64,000 nucleotides of DNA, from the NCBI GenBank assembly GCA_964344055.1, contig CAYFLT010000011.1, forward strand, positions 1 to 64,000, read 5' to 3'. Within the stretch, counting starts at the first letter, position 1. Each line of letters starts with the position of its first letter. Position numbers and translations under genes: made by a program. Below the pieces are notes generated by a model that was not told where the DNA came from, made no database searches, and saw only the letters and a program-made list of their open reading frames with translations. The stretch comes from OFTM10 sp964344055. GTDB taxonomy: Bacteria; Actinomycetota; Acidimicrobiia; Acidimicrobiales; Aldehydirespiratoraceae. Positions 43,316 to 52,444 of this stretch are shown here, in pieces.

Positions 43316-44479
43316 ATGCAATCCCAGCACGATCTCATCGAGTCCGCGGTGGTGTGGCGGCGTCGGATCCATCGCCGGCCGGAACTCGGGTTCGAGGAGG
43401 AGGAGACGGCGGCACTGGTGGCCGAGGTGTTGGGTGAGATCGGCCTCGAGGTGACGGTCGGAATCGGCACCACAGGCGTGGTCGGGTCGCTACGAATGGG
43501 CGGATCCGACCGGTCGATCGGACTCCGGGCCGACATCGATGCCATCGGGATCGACGAGCTCGGTGACGTGCCCTACCGCTCCGAACGGCCCGGCGCGTTC
43601 CACGGGTGCGGCCACGACGGCCACACGGCGATGCTGCTCGGGGCCGCCTCGAAGCTCGCCGCCGAGGGAGGCTTCGACGGTACCGTCCACTTCATCTTCC
43701 AGCCATGTGAGGAGCCCGGCTACGGCGCCCAGGCCATGATCGACGATGGACTCTTCGACCGGTTCCCGGTCGACGCCGTCTACGGGCTCCACAACATGCC
43801 GGGCATCCCCGCCGGTGACATCGCCGTACGGCCGGGGCCCCTCATGAGTTTCGAAGACCGTTTCGAGATCACCGTCGCCGGTCGAGGTGGGCACGCCTCC
43901 ATGCCGGACCGCACCGTCGACGCCACGGTGATCGCGGCCGAGATGGTCCTCGCGCTGCAGACGATCGTGTCCCGGTCGGTCAGCAGCCTCGACCCAGCGG
44001 TCGTCTCGGTGACCGAGTTGCACACCGATGGTGCCGCCAATGTCATCGCCTCCAACGCCACCCTGCGGGGCGACTGTCGCGGGTTCGCCGACGAGACCAG
44101 TGCCACCATCGAGAAGCGGATGGGTGAGATCGTCGCCGGACTGGGAGCCGCGCACGGTGCCGAGTGCACGTTGACCTACGACCGGGTCTGCATCGTCACC
44201 GACAACTCCGAGGCCGAGACCGCTCATGCCGTCGAGGCGGCCCGGGAAGTGGTGGGTGATGACCGCGTGGACCCGATGACGCCGCGAGTGCCGGCCTCAG
44301 AGGATTTCGCCCGGATGCTCCGGGTCCGTCCCGGCTGCTACGCACTGATCGGAAACGGGGTCGACGAGGGCGCTCACGGCTGCTCGCTGCACAATCCGTA
44401 CTACGACTTCAACGACGCGATCATCGGAACGGGGATCGACTACTGGGTCGCGCTCGTCCGCCAGCAGCTCCCCACCTGA
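43316..44479 (+). CDS. M20-family amidohydrolase
   Basis: This 387-residue two-domain metallohydrolase is of the hippurate hydrolase/IAA-amino-acid hydrolase type. Metal ligands appear in HGCGHDGHTAML, FQPCEEPGYGA, the dimerisation loop RGGHASMPDRTVD, and the C-terminal HNPYYDFNDAII. It probably cleaves an N-acyl amino acid or related amide. The start is taken at the ATG overlapping the upstream side of lspA, 22 bp away and divergent. Confidence 0.9.
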   Translation: MQSQHDLIESAVVWRRRIHRRPELGFEEEETAALVAEVLGEIGLEVTVGIGTTGVVGSLRMGGSDRSIGLRADIDAIGIDELGDVPYRSERPGAFHGCGHDGHTAMLLGAASKLAAEGGFDGTVHFIFQPCEEPGYGAQAMIDDGLFDRFPVDAVYGLHNMPGIPAGDIAVRPGPLMSFEDRFEITVAGRGGHASMPDRTVDATVIAAEMVLALQTIVSRSVSSLDPAVVSVTELHTDGAANVIASNATLRGDCRGFADETSATIEKRMGEIVAGLGAAHGAECTLTYDRVCIVTDNSEAETAHAVEAAREVVGDDRVDPMTPRVPASEDFARMLRVRPGCYALIGNGVDEGAHGCSLHNPYYDFNDAIIGTGIDYWVALVRQQLPT

Positions 44480-44490
44480 CCCGGCCGCAG

Positions 44491-45132
44491 TCAGAGGCCC
44501 AGGAGCTCCTTGGTCTTCTGGGCCGCGGTGACGGCGGTGGGGGCGTAGGCGTCGGCGCCGATCTGGTCCGCGTAGTCCTGGGTGACCGGCGCGCCGCCGA
44601 CGAGGATCTTCACGTCGTCACGGACGCCGGCGTCGGCGATTGCCGCGATTGTCGTGTCGAGCTCCGGCATCGTCGTGGTGAGGAACGCACTGATCCCGAC
44701 GGCGTCGGGCGAGTGGATGCGGATCGCCTCCACGAATTCGTCCGGCGGGACGTTCACGCCGAGATCGATCACCTCGAACCCCACCCCTTCGAGCATCACG
44801 TTGCAGAGGTTCTTCCCGATGTCGTGGATGTCGCCGGCCACAGTCCCCATGACGAAGGTGCCGATCCGGGCCTCCGACGCGTCCGCCATCAGCGGCCGCA
44901 GCAGTTCCATGCTCGCCTGCATCGCTCTTGCGGAGATCAGCATCTCCGGGAGGAAGATCTCGCCGGTCTCGAAGAGCCGTCCTACTTCTTCCAGTGCCGG
45001 GATCATGGAATCGAACAACAGGGTCAGCGGCTCGACTCCGGCATCGAGACCCGCTCGGGTCGCCGCTGCGGCGTTCTCCGCCTCGCCGGCGACGACCGAG
45101 TCGTAGAGAGAATCGAGGATCTGATCGCTCAC
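44491..45132 (-). CDS. Corrinoid (B12-binding) methyltransferase protein
   Basis: This 213-residue corrinoid protein of the MtbC/MtaC type carries a helical cap and a Rossmann cobalamin-binding domain. The cobalt-ligand motif is DIHDIG (Asp101-x-His103-x-x-Gly106), with AVGISAFLT and GGAPV contacting the corrinoid tail. It would shuttle a methyl group between a substrate-specific methyltransferase and an acceptor. It starts 7 bp after the upstream UroD-type gene. No activating ferredoxin (RamA-type) gene is near. Confidence 0.9.
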   Translation of the reverse strand: MSDQILDSLYDSVVAGEAENAAAATRAGLDAGVEPLTLLFDSMIPALEEVGRLFETGEIFLPEMLISARAMQASMELLRPLMADASEARIGTFVMGTVAGDIHDIGKNLCNVMLEGVGFEVIDLGVNVPPDEFVEAIRIHSPDAVGISAFLTTTMPELDTTIAAIADAGVRDDVKILVGGAPVTQDYADQIGADAYAPTAVTAAQKTKELLGL

Positions 45133-45139
45133 GCCGGCC

Positions 45140-46306
45140 TCACCTCGACTTCACCGGAGACCGGCCGTACTCCTCGACCGCGTCGACCATGGCCAGGACG
45201 TTCTCGGCGGAGACATCGTTCATGACCGTGTGCACCGACGACACCATGTACCCGCCGCCGGGCCCCAGGATGTCGATCACCCGCTTCACTTCGGACCGCA
45301 CCTCCTCCGGCGTGCCGTGCGGAAGGATCCGCTGGGTGTCGATGGCGCCGCACAGGGTCAGCTTCGTGCCGTAGCGGTCTCGCAACGCCTCCAGGTCGGC
45401 CATCTTCCCGGCTGATGTCTGGATCGGATTGAGGATGTCGATTCCCATCTCCACGAAGTCGTCGATGAGTGGGAACACGTCGCCGTCGGTGTGGAAGAAC
45501 ACCTTCGCGTCGGTCCGGGCCTTGATGAACTCGATCCAGTCGGCATGGATCGGCTTCAGCACCTTGCGGTACATGTCCGGCGACATCAGCAGACTCTGCT
45601 GGGTTCCGAGATCGTCGCCGATCTTGATGATGTCGACGTTCGGGCCGAGCGCGGTGAGGAAGTTCCCCATGAGTTGCTTGCAGACGTCCTGCAGCTTCCA
45701 GAGCAGGGCTTCGGTGAACTCGGGGTACAGCGCCATGTTCATGAGGAATGTGTCCATGCCCTGCATGGCGAACGCGCGCTCGAGCGGGAACAGCAGCCAC
45801 GGCGTGGCCATGATGGCGTGGCGGCCGTCCTCGGCCAGGGCCTTCGCCTCAGCCGCCACGTGGGAGACCCGGGACGGATCGTCCATGTCGGGCCAAGGGT
45901 GGGCTTCGAGTTCCTCGATGGTGGTGGCCGACGCCAATGGGTGGACCATCGGGAACCACTCGCCAGGCTTCACCTCCTTCGCCCCGGAGCCCCAGGAGTC
46001 GATGTAGTCCGAGTGTTCGGGCCGGTAGCGATTCCGCTCCAACACGTGGGCGGGCTCCAGGTCCAGGATCCCGCGCACGTCGCTGTGGAGGCGCTGCAGG
46101 GTGGCTTCGTCGATCTTGGCAGTGCCCAGTTCCGGCCAGTCGTACAGGTAGTCGTCGGGAGCGTCGATCTCCAGCAACTCCTTGAGCTCGCGGTACGGCT
46201 CCATCTTGATGCCGGTGGCGTTGCTCACCCCGAGCACGATCGGTACTCGGTCCGGCTCCTGGTGGTCGATCGCCATCAGCACGCGCTCACGCGACGTCAT
46301 CGACAT
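45140..46306 (-). CDS. UroD-superfamily methyltransferase (MtaA/MtbA-like)
   Basis: This 388-residue TIM-barrel protein is related to uroporphyrinogen decarboxylase but is paired with a corrinoid protein, so a cobalamin-dependent methyltransferase role is expected. It starts MTSRERVLMAIDHQEPDRVPI. It contains AKVFFHTDGDVFPLIDDFVE, DILNPIQTSAG and LTLCGAIDTQRILPHGTPE, the zinc-type His/Cys region of MtaA-like proteins. GAGGAG lies 7 bp before the ATG. It may transfer methyl from a methoxy or methylamine compound; the third component is not in view. Confidence 0.88.
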   Translation of the reverse strand: MSMTSRERVLMAIDHQEPDRVPIVLGVSNATGIKMEPYRELKELLEIDAPDDYLYDWPELGTAKIDEATLQRLHSDVRGILDLEPAHVLERNRYRPEHSDYIDSWGSGAKEVKPGEWFPMVHPLASATTIEELEAHPWPDMDDPSRVSHVAAEAKALAEDGRHAIMATPWLLFPLERAFAMQGMDTFLMNMALYPEFTEALLWKLQDVCKQLMGNFLTALGPNVDIIKIGDDLGTQQSLLMSPDMYRKVLKPIHADWIEFIKARTDAKVFFHTDGDVFPLIDDFVEMGIDILNPIQTSAGKMADLEALRDRYGTKLTLCGAIDTQRILPHGTPEEVRSEVKRVIDILGPGGGYMVSSVHTVMNDVSAENVLAMVDAVEEYGRSPVKSR

Positions 46307-46428
46307 GGCGGACTCCTCGGTTCGTTCGAGACCCTGGAGTCCACCTTCGGCGCGGTGCCGGGCGGGCCGGAAGGGCCCTTGGTCACAGGCGGGAATGTCC
46401 GACGGGTCGCGGTCGTTGATGATCGGCA

Positions 46429-47004
46429 ATGACCAACCTTCAAATCACCGCAATCGTCGGGAGCCTCCGGGCCGAGTCGACCCACCGTGCCCTCATGACC
46501 GCCGCCGTCGAGCTGATGCCTGCCGGGTCAGTCCTGGTCGAGTCGGACGTGAGGGGACTGCCCTTCTACAACGGCGACGTCGAGGCCGCCGGCGACCCTT
46601 CCACCGTGGCAGACCTGAAAGCAGCCGTCGGGGCAGCCGACGGTCTGGTGATCTTCACGCCGGAGTACAACCGCAGCATTCCGGCTGTCACCAAGAACGC
46701 CGTCGACTGGTTGTCGAGGCCGCGGGGTTCATCGGCCCTCACCGGCACGCCGGTCGGGATCGTGGCCGCCACGCCCGGTGGCCACGACGTCGCGGGAGTC
46801 CGTGACCACCTGGCGGCGACGGTCGGGGTCACGGGGGCGGAGGTCTTCGACCGTTCGTTGGGGATGGGTGGCATCTTCGACCTCATCGGCGACGACGGCC
46901 GAGTCGTGGACGACGAGGCCAGGGCCACCCTGCGAGCCTGGCTCGGGGCGTTCGTGGAGTTCGTGGAACGGGCGCGGATCAGCCGACTGGCCGAGGCCGG
47001 CTGA
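46429..47004 (+). CDS. NADPH-dependent FMN reductase
   Basis: This 191-residue flavodoxin-fold reductase (ChrR/YieF-like) carries the FMN-phosphate loop GSLRAESTHRAL. Other family features are the segment TPEYNRSIPAVTKNAVDW and the second flavin loop ATPGGHDVAGVRDHLA. It reduces FMN, quinones or chromate in related proteins. It is divergent from the corrinoid operon across a 122-bp interval with no evident cobalamin riboswitch. The stop overlaps the convergent MFS gene by 26 bp. Confidence 0.88.
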   Translation: MTNLQITAIVGSLRAESTHRALMTAAVELMPAGSVLVESDVRGLPFYNGDVEAAGDPSTVADLKAAVGAADGLVIFTPEYNRSIPAVTKNAVDWLSRPRGSSALTGTPVGIVAATPGGHDVAGVRDHLAATVGVTGAEVFDRSLGMGGIFDLIGDDGRVVDDEARATLRAWLGAFVEFVERARISRLAEAG

Positions 47005-48211
47005 GTTCAGTCCGTGCTCGGGGCCGGAGCGCCATCAGCCCGACGGCTGTTGCGACGCTCACCGCGGCAACGGTCATGAGTGAGCCGGGGAACCCTGCGG
47101 AGGTGTCGGCGATCGCGCCGACCACGAGCGGTCCGCTGACTCCTCCGATCTCGCCGACCGCGAACCAGACCCCGTTCGCCAACCCTGCGTTCGCGGACGT
47201 CACGCCGTCCGCCTCCATGAGGATGAGGATCCCGACCGGGACGAGCGCGGCGCGCGACGCAGAGGTCACGGCGGCCGGACCGACCAACCACTCCGGCCCA
47301 TAGGCCATCGCGGTGAGGCTCACCGCAAGCACTCCGAGCATCCCGGCCACCACGAGTCGAACCCGTTCGGGTGTCGCCCCGTTCGGAACGATGACCGCGA
47401 CCACGATTCCGGCGATCCCGGACAACGCAGCCCAGTTGGAGGCGACGCTCGGGCTGTGGCCCCCGAGTTCCTCGAGCGCCGCGGGCAGCCAGGGCCGGAC
47501 GCCGTGATTCACGAAGAACACGGTGAAGGCCATCCCCAGTGCCAGCCGTACGCCGGGCGACCTGGCCAGCTCGACGAGGTGCCCTCGGGGGCGGGTGACG
47601 ATGTCGTGTTCGCGGGTCGGCTTGTCGGCGCGGGCGAAGATCAGGAGCCAGACCACTACGGCCGACGCCCCCAGCACCGCCTCGGCCAACAGGACACCGC
47701 GCCATGAACCGAGCCACGGGAGCAGGAAGGGGTTCGTGACGAACAGGACCGCCACGCCACCGATTCCCGGTGCTACCGCGTAGAGCCCGACTGCCCGCCG
47801 GCGCTCCCTCTCATCGGGAAACCAGGTGGCGACGAGCGTCGGAGCGGCCGCGGAGATGAGCGAACCGAACACTCCGAAGATCGCGATGGCGAGCCAGAGG
47901 GTGCCGACGCCCTGCGCCCCTGAGCGCGCGGTCATCGAGGCCACGATCGAGACGCCGCCGAGAGCCACCGCCGGACCGATTCCGAATCGGTCGATGAAGC
48001 GACCGGCGAATGGTGCGCTGAAGATGAACATGAAGGCCCAGGCCCCCAATGCCAACCCCATCTCTCCCCGGCTGGCTCCGAGGTCGTGGCGGACCTCGTT
48101 GAGCATCGGAGCGATCGACGAGACCGCCACTCCGAAGGTGAAGTACACACAGACCATCCCGCCGAGTACCCGCCACCGCCAGGCGGGGGCGTCGAAAACG
48201 GGAGCGGCCAT
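46979..48211 (-). CDS. MFS transporter
   Basis: A 410-residue, 12-helix permease. Segment DLGASRGEMGLALGAWAFMF and the loop SAPFAGRFIDRFG between helices 2-3 fit MFS motif A, divergent from the CynX/NimT-like group. Substrate unknown. It starts upstream of tRNA-Ser(GGA), reading leftward, and is convergent with the FMN reductase. Confidence 0.85.
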   Translation of the reverse strand: MAAPVFDAPAWRWRVLGGMVCVYFTFGVAVSSIAPMLNEVRHDLGASRGEMGLALGAWAFMFIFSAPFAGRFIDRFGIGPAVALGGVSIVASMTARSGAQGVGTLWLAIAIFGVFGSLISAAAPTLVATWFPDERERRRAVGLYAVAPGIGGVAVLFVTNPFLLPWLGSWRGVLLAEAVLGASAVVVWLLIFARADKPTREHDIVTRPRGHLVELARSPGVRLALGMAFTVFFVNHGVRPWLPAALEELGGHSPSVASNWAALSGIAGIVVAVIVPNGATPERVRLVVAGMLGVLAVSLTAMAYGPEWLVGPAAVTSASRAALVPVGILILMEADGVTSANAGLANGVWFAVGEIGGVSGPLVVGAIADTSAGFPGSLMTVAAVSVATAVGLMALRPRARTELSRPRPVG

Positions 48212-48254
48212 CCGCTCATCAGAGCAGATGGCCGCACGATCGGTTTCGATTTGG

Positions 48255-48339
48255 CGGAGGGTGTGGGATTTGAACCCACGGAGGCTCTCACCTCACACGC
48301 TTTCCAAGCGTGCCCATTCGGCCGCTCTGGCAACCCTCC
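48255..48339 (-). tRNA. tRNA-Ser (anticodon GGA)
   Basis: An 85-nt class II tRNA on the reverse strand. The acceptor is GGAGGGT/ACCCTCC with discriminator G, and the anticodon loop UUGGAAA gives GGA. The T-arm is GTGGG-TTCAAAT-CCCAC. It is divergent from the SRP RNA 69 bp away. Confidence 0.95.
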
Positions 48340-48407
48340 TTGGCACCGCGAAGCCGCGGTTCCGGCCCATGAGGGTATCGTGAATCGCGCAGCGCCCGTT
48401 CCGGGGT

Positions 48408-48513
48408 GTGGCGGTCGGGTCCTGTGCAACAGGTGCCCGTGAACCGAGTCAGGGCCGGAAGGCAGCAGCTCTCAGCGGAGCCGCTTGTGTGCCGCAGATC
48501 GCCTGGCCGCCAC
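48408..48513 (+). ncRNA. ffs: Signal recognition particle RNA, small bacterial type
   Basis: The conserved domain IV core GTCAGGGCCGGAAGGCAGCA (symmetric and GGAA loops) is present. It is closed by long outer arms, GUGGCGGUC at the 5' end pairing with GGCCGCCAC at the 3' end. The predicted length is about 105 nt, the short 4.5S-like type. It lies upstream of a secreted-protein gene, an MFS gene and dnaX, the arrangement seen in many Gram-positive bacteria. A GC-rich hairpin follows. Confidence 0.93.
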
Positions 48514-48544
48514 TCCCGGGAACGGGCGCTGCCGTTCCCGGGAG
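48513..48544 (+). terminator. Hairpin terminator after SRP RNA
   Basis: A 13-bp perfect stem (CTCCCGGGAACGG with CCGTTCCCGGGAG) has a GCGCTG loop and immediately follows the SRP RNA. No U-tract follows, as is usual for high-GC actinobacteria. Confidence 0.75.
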
Positions 48545-48551
48545 CGATCTG

Positions 48552-49070
48552 TCACCCGCCGATCTTGACGACGCCGAAGTAGTCGGCCGTGCCGTTCACC
48601 ACGTCGTCGACGAAGCGGATCTCACCGTCGACGGACTCGAAGTCGCCGGTACCCGATCCCTCGATGATCGGGTGTTCGCATCCGCCCGAGATCTGGGCGC
48701 CGGTGTCCGGGTCGAAGAGTGCGTAGAACGACTCGTTGGACTCCCAGGTGCCCGAGAGACCCGCCACGCTCACGTGCCAGTACTCGTGGTCACGAGACTG
48801 GTACTCGCCGGTCTCCTCGTTGTACTCCTCGGACAGGATGTTGCCGTAGACGCATCCGGTGATGTCACCGGTGAGCCCGAAGGCATAGTCCGTCTTCATC
48901 GCGGTACACGGTGCCGACCAGTCGAGCGACCCCGAAACCTCGATCTCCATCTCACCGTCGCCGGCGCTCACCGGAGTGGCAGCGCCGAGCGTCATCGCAA
49001 AGACCAGGGAGACGAGCGTCGCGAGTCGAACCAGTCGATGGTCGCGGCGCGGCTTGCTGATGATGGTCAT
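48552..49070 (-). CDS. Secreted hypothetical protein
   Basis: A 172-residue exported protein. The Sec signal peptide reads HRLVRLATLVSLVFAMTLGA followed by ATPVSAGDG. The mature part has four cysteines (APCTAM, GDITGCVYG, GGCEHP and one near the start) and an Asp/Glu/Gly-rich beta pattern (GSLDWSAP, SGTWESNESFYALFD). No domain is recognised. GAAAGGA precedes the ATG of MTIISKPRR. It is convergent with SRP RNA and its hairpin. Confidence 0.68.
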   Translation of the reverse strand: MTIISKPRRDHRLVRLATLVSLVFAMTLGAATPVSAGDGEMEIEVSGSLDWSAPCTAMKTDYAFGLTGDITGCVYGNILSEEYNEETGEYQSRDHEYWHVSVAGLSGTWESNESFYALFDPDTGAQISGGCEHPIIEGSGTGDFESVDGEIRFVDDVVNGTADYFGVVKIGG

Positions 49071-49240
49071 GTCTTGTTCCTTTCGGCCCGGATCGGGCTG
49101 TCCCAGTTGGTGGTGGGAGGGTCTCCGCCGGAGCGCCTCAACCCCTCCCACCCTGTAGTCGGCCCAGCGGGCCCGAATCCCTCGCGACATCTCGCCAATT
49201 GGCCCGGGCGGGCGCCGCATGTCGTGGAAGACTGCGCGCC

Positions 49241-50521
49241 GTGACGGACTCCGCGCCCGCCCCACCGCTTCGGTCCACACTCGCCGGGACGTGGGCGCTC
49301 TTCGCCGGGATCATGCTGATCATGGCCGGCAACGGACTCCAGTTCACGACGGTCGGCGTGCGCTCGACCCTGGAGGACTTCACCTCCGTGGCCATCGGCG
49401 TGATGACGGCGAGCTACTACCTCGGCTTCCTCATCGGGGCCCGTTTCACGTTTGGTGCCCTGGGGCGAGTCGGTCACATCCGGGTGTTTGCCGCGCTGGC
49501 GTCGAGTGCCAGCGCTTCGGTGCTGCTCCACACGCTGTGGGTGAATCCCGCCAGCTGGACACTGATGCGCTTCACCACGGGGTTCTGCATGGCGGGGCTG
49601 TTCATCGTCAGTGAGAGTTGGATCAACGATCGGGCCACCAACGCCACCCGGGGTCTGCTGATGTCGGCCTACATGGTCGTTGGCATCGGCGGCCGCGCCG
49701 CGGGCCAGGGGCTGTTGAACGTCGGAGACCCGACCAGTTTCGATCTCTTCGTCATCTCCAGCCTTCTCGTGTCGGTCGCCCTGGTGCCGATGGCGATGTC
49801 CGCCACGTCGGCGCCACCGGTCGTCGTCCCCCAACCGATGTCGTTCACCGAGATGCGCAAGGTGGTTCCCTCCGGTCTCATCACGGTGTTCACCAGCGGA
49901 TTGACCACTGCGACTCTCGGCGGTCTCACCGCGGTGTACGCCACCCGGGTCGGGATGAGCACCGCGGAGGTGTCGTTGCTCATCACCTCGCTGCTGATCG
50001 GCGCGGTGGTCCTGCAGATTCCGATCGGCACCGCCTCGGATCGGATCCTCCGCCGGGTCGTGATGCTCGCCACGACTGTGGTGGCCTCGGGGGCCGCGGT
50101 CGCGCTGGCGATCGGGCCTGAGACCGGGTTGATCCCGATGCTGCTGATCTTCGTGCTGGGTGGCACCGCCTATCCGCTCTACAGCCTGGGCGTGGCCTAC
50201 ACCAATGACTGGATTCCCGACGAGAAGCGGGCAAGTGCATCGGTCGTCCTGATGATCACCAGCGGGTGCGGAGCCATCGCCGGCCCGATCGTGGCGTCGG
50301 TCGCGATGGCCCGCTCCGTTGCCGGCCTCTTCTGGATGGTGGCGATGGTCCATGCCCTCTACGGCGTCTATCTCTTCGTCCGAATCGTGATCCGCCGCCC
50401 GGTGCCGGCGGACCAGAAGAGCCGTTTCACTCCGGTGCCCGAGCGGGCCACCGCGATGATCTTCAGCCGGAGCCGGCGGCGATCGGGCAACGGCGACAGC
50501 GACGACTCCGGCGAGCTATAG
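49241..50521 (+). CDS. MFS transporter
   Basis: A 426-residue, 12-helix MFS permease. The helix 4-5 region GFCMAGLFIVSESWINDRAT is of the YcaD/UMF-style group that lacks a strong motif A. GTG is chosen at VTDSAPAP because the frame before it is Arg/Gly-rich. It lies immediately upstream of dnaX (12 bp), perhaps in the same transcript. Substrate unknown. Confidence 0.85.
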   Translation: MTDSAPAPPLRSTLAGTWALFAGIMLIMAGNGLQFTTVGVRSTLEDFTSVAIGVMTASYYLGFLIGARFTFGALGRVGHIRVFAALASSASASVLLHTLWVNPASWTLMRFTTGFCMAGLFIVSESWINDRATNATRGLLMSAYMVVGIGGRAAGQGLLNVGDPTSFDLFVISSLLVSVALVPMAMSATSAPPVVVPQPMSFTEMRKVVPSGLITVFTSGLTTATLGGLTAVYATRVGMSTAEVSLLITSLLIGAVVLQIPIGTASDRILRRVVMLATTVVASGAAVALAIGPETGLIPMLLIFVLGGTAYPLYSLGVAYTNDWIPDEKRASASVVLMITSGCGAIAGPIVASVAMARSVAGLFWMVAMVHALYGVYLFVRIVIRRPVPADQKSRFTPVPERATAMIFSRSRRRSGNGDSDDSGEL

Positions 50522-50533
50522 AGTCGACCGGGC

Positions 50534-52444
50534 ATGGCCTACCAGTCGCTCTATCGCCGCTACCGCCCCCAGAAGTTCTCCGAAATCCGGGGCCAGCACC
50601 ATGTCGTGTCGGCGCTGCAGAACGCGGTCGTGAAGGGCGAGGTCGGTCACGCCTATCTGCTCCACGGGCCTCGTGGTACCGGCAAGACGACGTCCGCCCG
50701 GGTGCTCGCGAAGGCGTTGAACTGCGAGAACCTCGGCACCGACGGCGAGCCCTGTTGTGCATGTGAGAGCTGCGTCGCCATAGAGCAGGGCCGCTCGTTC
50801 GACCTCCACGAGCTCGACGCGGCGTCGAACAACAAGGTCGAGGACATGCGCGATCTGCTCGGCAAGGTCAACCTGGGCACGCCGGGTCGAGCCAAGGTGT
50901 ACATCCTCGACGAGGTGCACATGCTCACCTCTCAGGCCGAGAACGCCCTTCTGAAGACGCTGGAGGAGCCCCCCGAACACGTCTCCTGGGTGCTGGCCAC
51001 CACTGAGCCCCACAAGGTCGTCGAGACGATTCGCAGCCGGTGCCAAGTGTTCGAACTCTCGCTGCTCGGTGCCGACGAGATGGCTGATCACGTCCGCTGG
51101 GTCATCGATGATGCGGCTCTCGGCGTCGGTGAGGACGCTGTCGATCACGTCGTCGCAGCCGGCGGGGGCTCGGTCCGCGACACCCTGTCGGCGTTGGACC
51201 GCGTCGTCGCGGCGGGAGGACTCGTCGAGATCGACACCTCAACCCACGCCCTGCTCGACGCGCTCGCGTCACGCGACGTCGCCGGCGCACTCGGTGCCAT
51301 CGGTGACGCGACCGGTCGTGGTCGTGATCCCCGCACCATCGGTGAAGGTGTCCTGGCCGGGCTTCGGGACGCATTCTTGACGGCGATGGGTTCGCCCCCT
51401 CCGCGCATCGGCGGTCGCGAGAAGGAGCGCGCCGAACGACTGGCGGGCCGGATGAGTCCTGCCGCCATGACTCGTGCGCTCGAGACCCTGGGTGTGGCGC
51501 TGGTCGAGATGCGGCAGGCCCCCGATCCCCGCGTCGACCTCGAGGTGGCGTTCGTGCGGCTCTGCCGACCCGACACCGACCGATCGATGGACGCGGTGCT
51601 GGAGCGTCTCGACCGGCTCGAACAGGGGTCCGGTACCCCGGCCGCGACGACCGCGGAGGCGCCCGCACCGCCACCCTCGACAGAGTCTGCCGAGGCTGCG
51701 CCGGTGGCCCCGGCCGCCGCGGGTGCCGCTCCACCCGTTCCTGCTGCCGCTTCGGCCCCGCCCGCGGAGGACCCTGTGGGATCCAAGGACATCGGTCCGG
51801 CCGCGGCCGCCCGCCGAGCGCTCGCCGAGAAGCGGGCGGGATCGGCGTCCGCGTCCGCTCCCTCTCCGAGCGGCACCGGTCCGGCGCCGGTCGAGGCGCC
51901 TGCGGTGCCCCCACCGCCGCCTCCCGCCGCCGCGCCTGCTCCAGAGCCCGAGCCGGCCCCGGCGTCTCGGCGCGAGGCAGCGGACGCTCCGATCGATCTC
52001 CGCGCCATTCGACCGCTGTCACCGACCGAGGTCGTGCAACTCGCCGGTCTCCACCTCGACCTCGACCGCGACACCGTGGTGCGCCGCGCCACCGACCTGC
52101 TGGGTGGCGGAGGCCAGCGGTCCGCGGAGGACCTCGCCCACCTCTGGGGGGTGCTCGTCGACGAGTACGGTCCGGCGCCATCGCGGCCTGCGCCCGCGGC
52201 GGAGCCGGCTGCATCACGGCCGGCTGCCGCCGCTGACGACGGTGACCCGGGACCCACACCACCCGACGAGGATCCGGTCGTTGTCGACCCCAGCGATGCG
52301 GGCACTCCCCCCGACGACCCCGACGACATCGATCTCCACGATCTCGTGGACGCGCCGGACCATGCCGACGAGCTGATCGAACGACTCACCGAGGCATTCC
52401 CCGGTGCCGAGCTCCACACCAAGGAAGAACCCACCGATGACTGA
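50534..52444 (+). CDS. dnaX: DNA polymerase III gamma/tau subunit
   Basis: This 636-residue clamp-loader subunit is an AAA+ ATPase with Walker A GPRGTGKTT (residues about 42-50), a four-Cys zinc module within CENLGTDGEPCCACESC, Walker B VYILDEVHML and sensor region LATTEPHKV. The collar domain ends near residue 360. It continues into a Pro/Ala-rich linker of about 120 residues, then a small folded C-terminal part (about 490-545) and an acidic tail. It overlaps ybaB by 8 bp. The classical dnaX-ybaB-recR order is kept. Confidence 0.95.
   Translation: MAYQSLYRRYRPQKFSEIRGQHHVVSALQNAVVKGEVGHAYLLHGPRGTGKTTSARVLAKALNCENLGTDGEPCCACESCVAIEQGRSFDLHELDAASNNKVEDMRDLLGKVNLGTPGRAKVYILDEVHMLTSQAENALLKTLEEPPEHVSWVLATTEPHKVVETIRSRCQVFELSLLGADEMADHVRWVIDDAALGVGEDAVDHVVAAGGGSVRDTLSALDRVVAAGGLVEIDTSTHALLDALASRDVAGALGAIGDATGRGRDPRTIGEGVLAGLRDAFLTAMGSPPPRIGGREKERAERLAGRMSPAAMTRALETLGVALVEMRQAPDPRVDLEVAFVRLCRPDTDRSMDAVLERLDRLEQGSGTPAATTAEAPAPPPSTESAEAAPVAPAAAGAAPPVPAAASAPPAEDPVGSKDIGPAAAARRALAEKRAGSASASAPSPSGTGPAPVEAPAVPPPPPPAAAPAPEPEPAPASRREAADAPIDLRAIRPLSPTEVVQLAGLHLDLDRDTVVRRATDLLGGGGQRSAEDLAHLWGVLVDEYGPAPSRPAPAAEPAASRPAAAADDGDPGPTPPDEDPVVVDPSDAGTPPDDPDDIDLHDLVDAPDHADELIERLTEAFPGAELHTKEEPTDD

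Noticed and set aside
46307..46428. Cobalamin riboswitch before the corrinoid genes
   Set aside because: No B12-box-like conserved sequence seen in the 122 bp between the divergent starts.
49067..50353. 428-codon reverse frame opposite the MFS gene
   Set aside because: His/Asp/Arg low-complexity translation; antisense to an evident permease.
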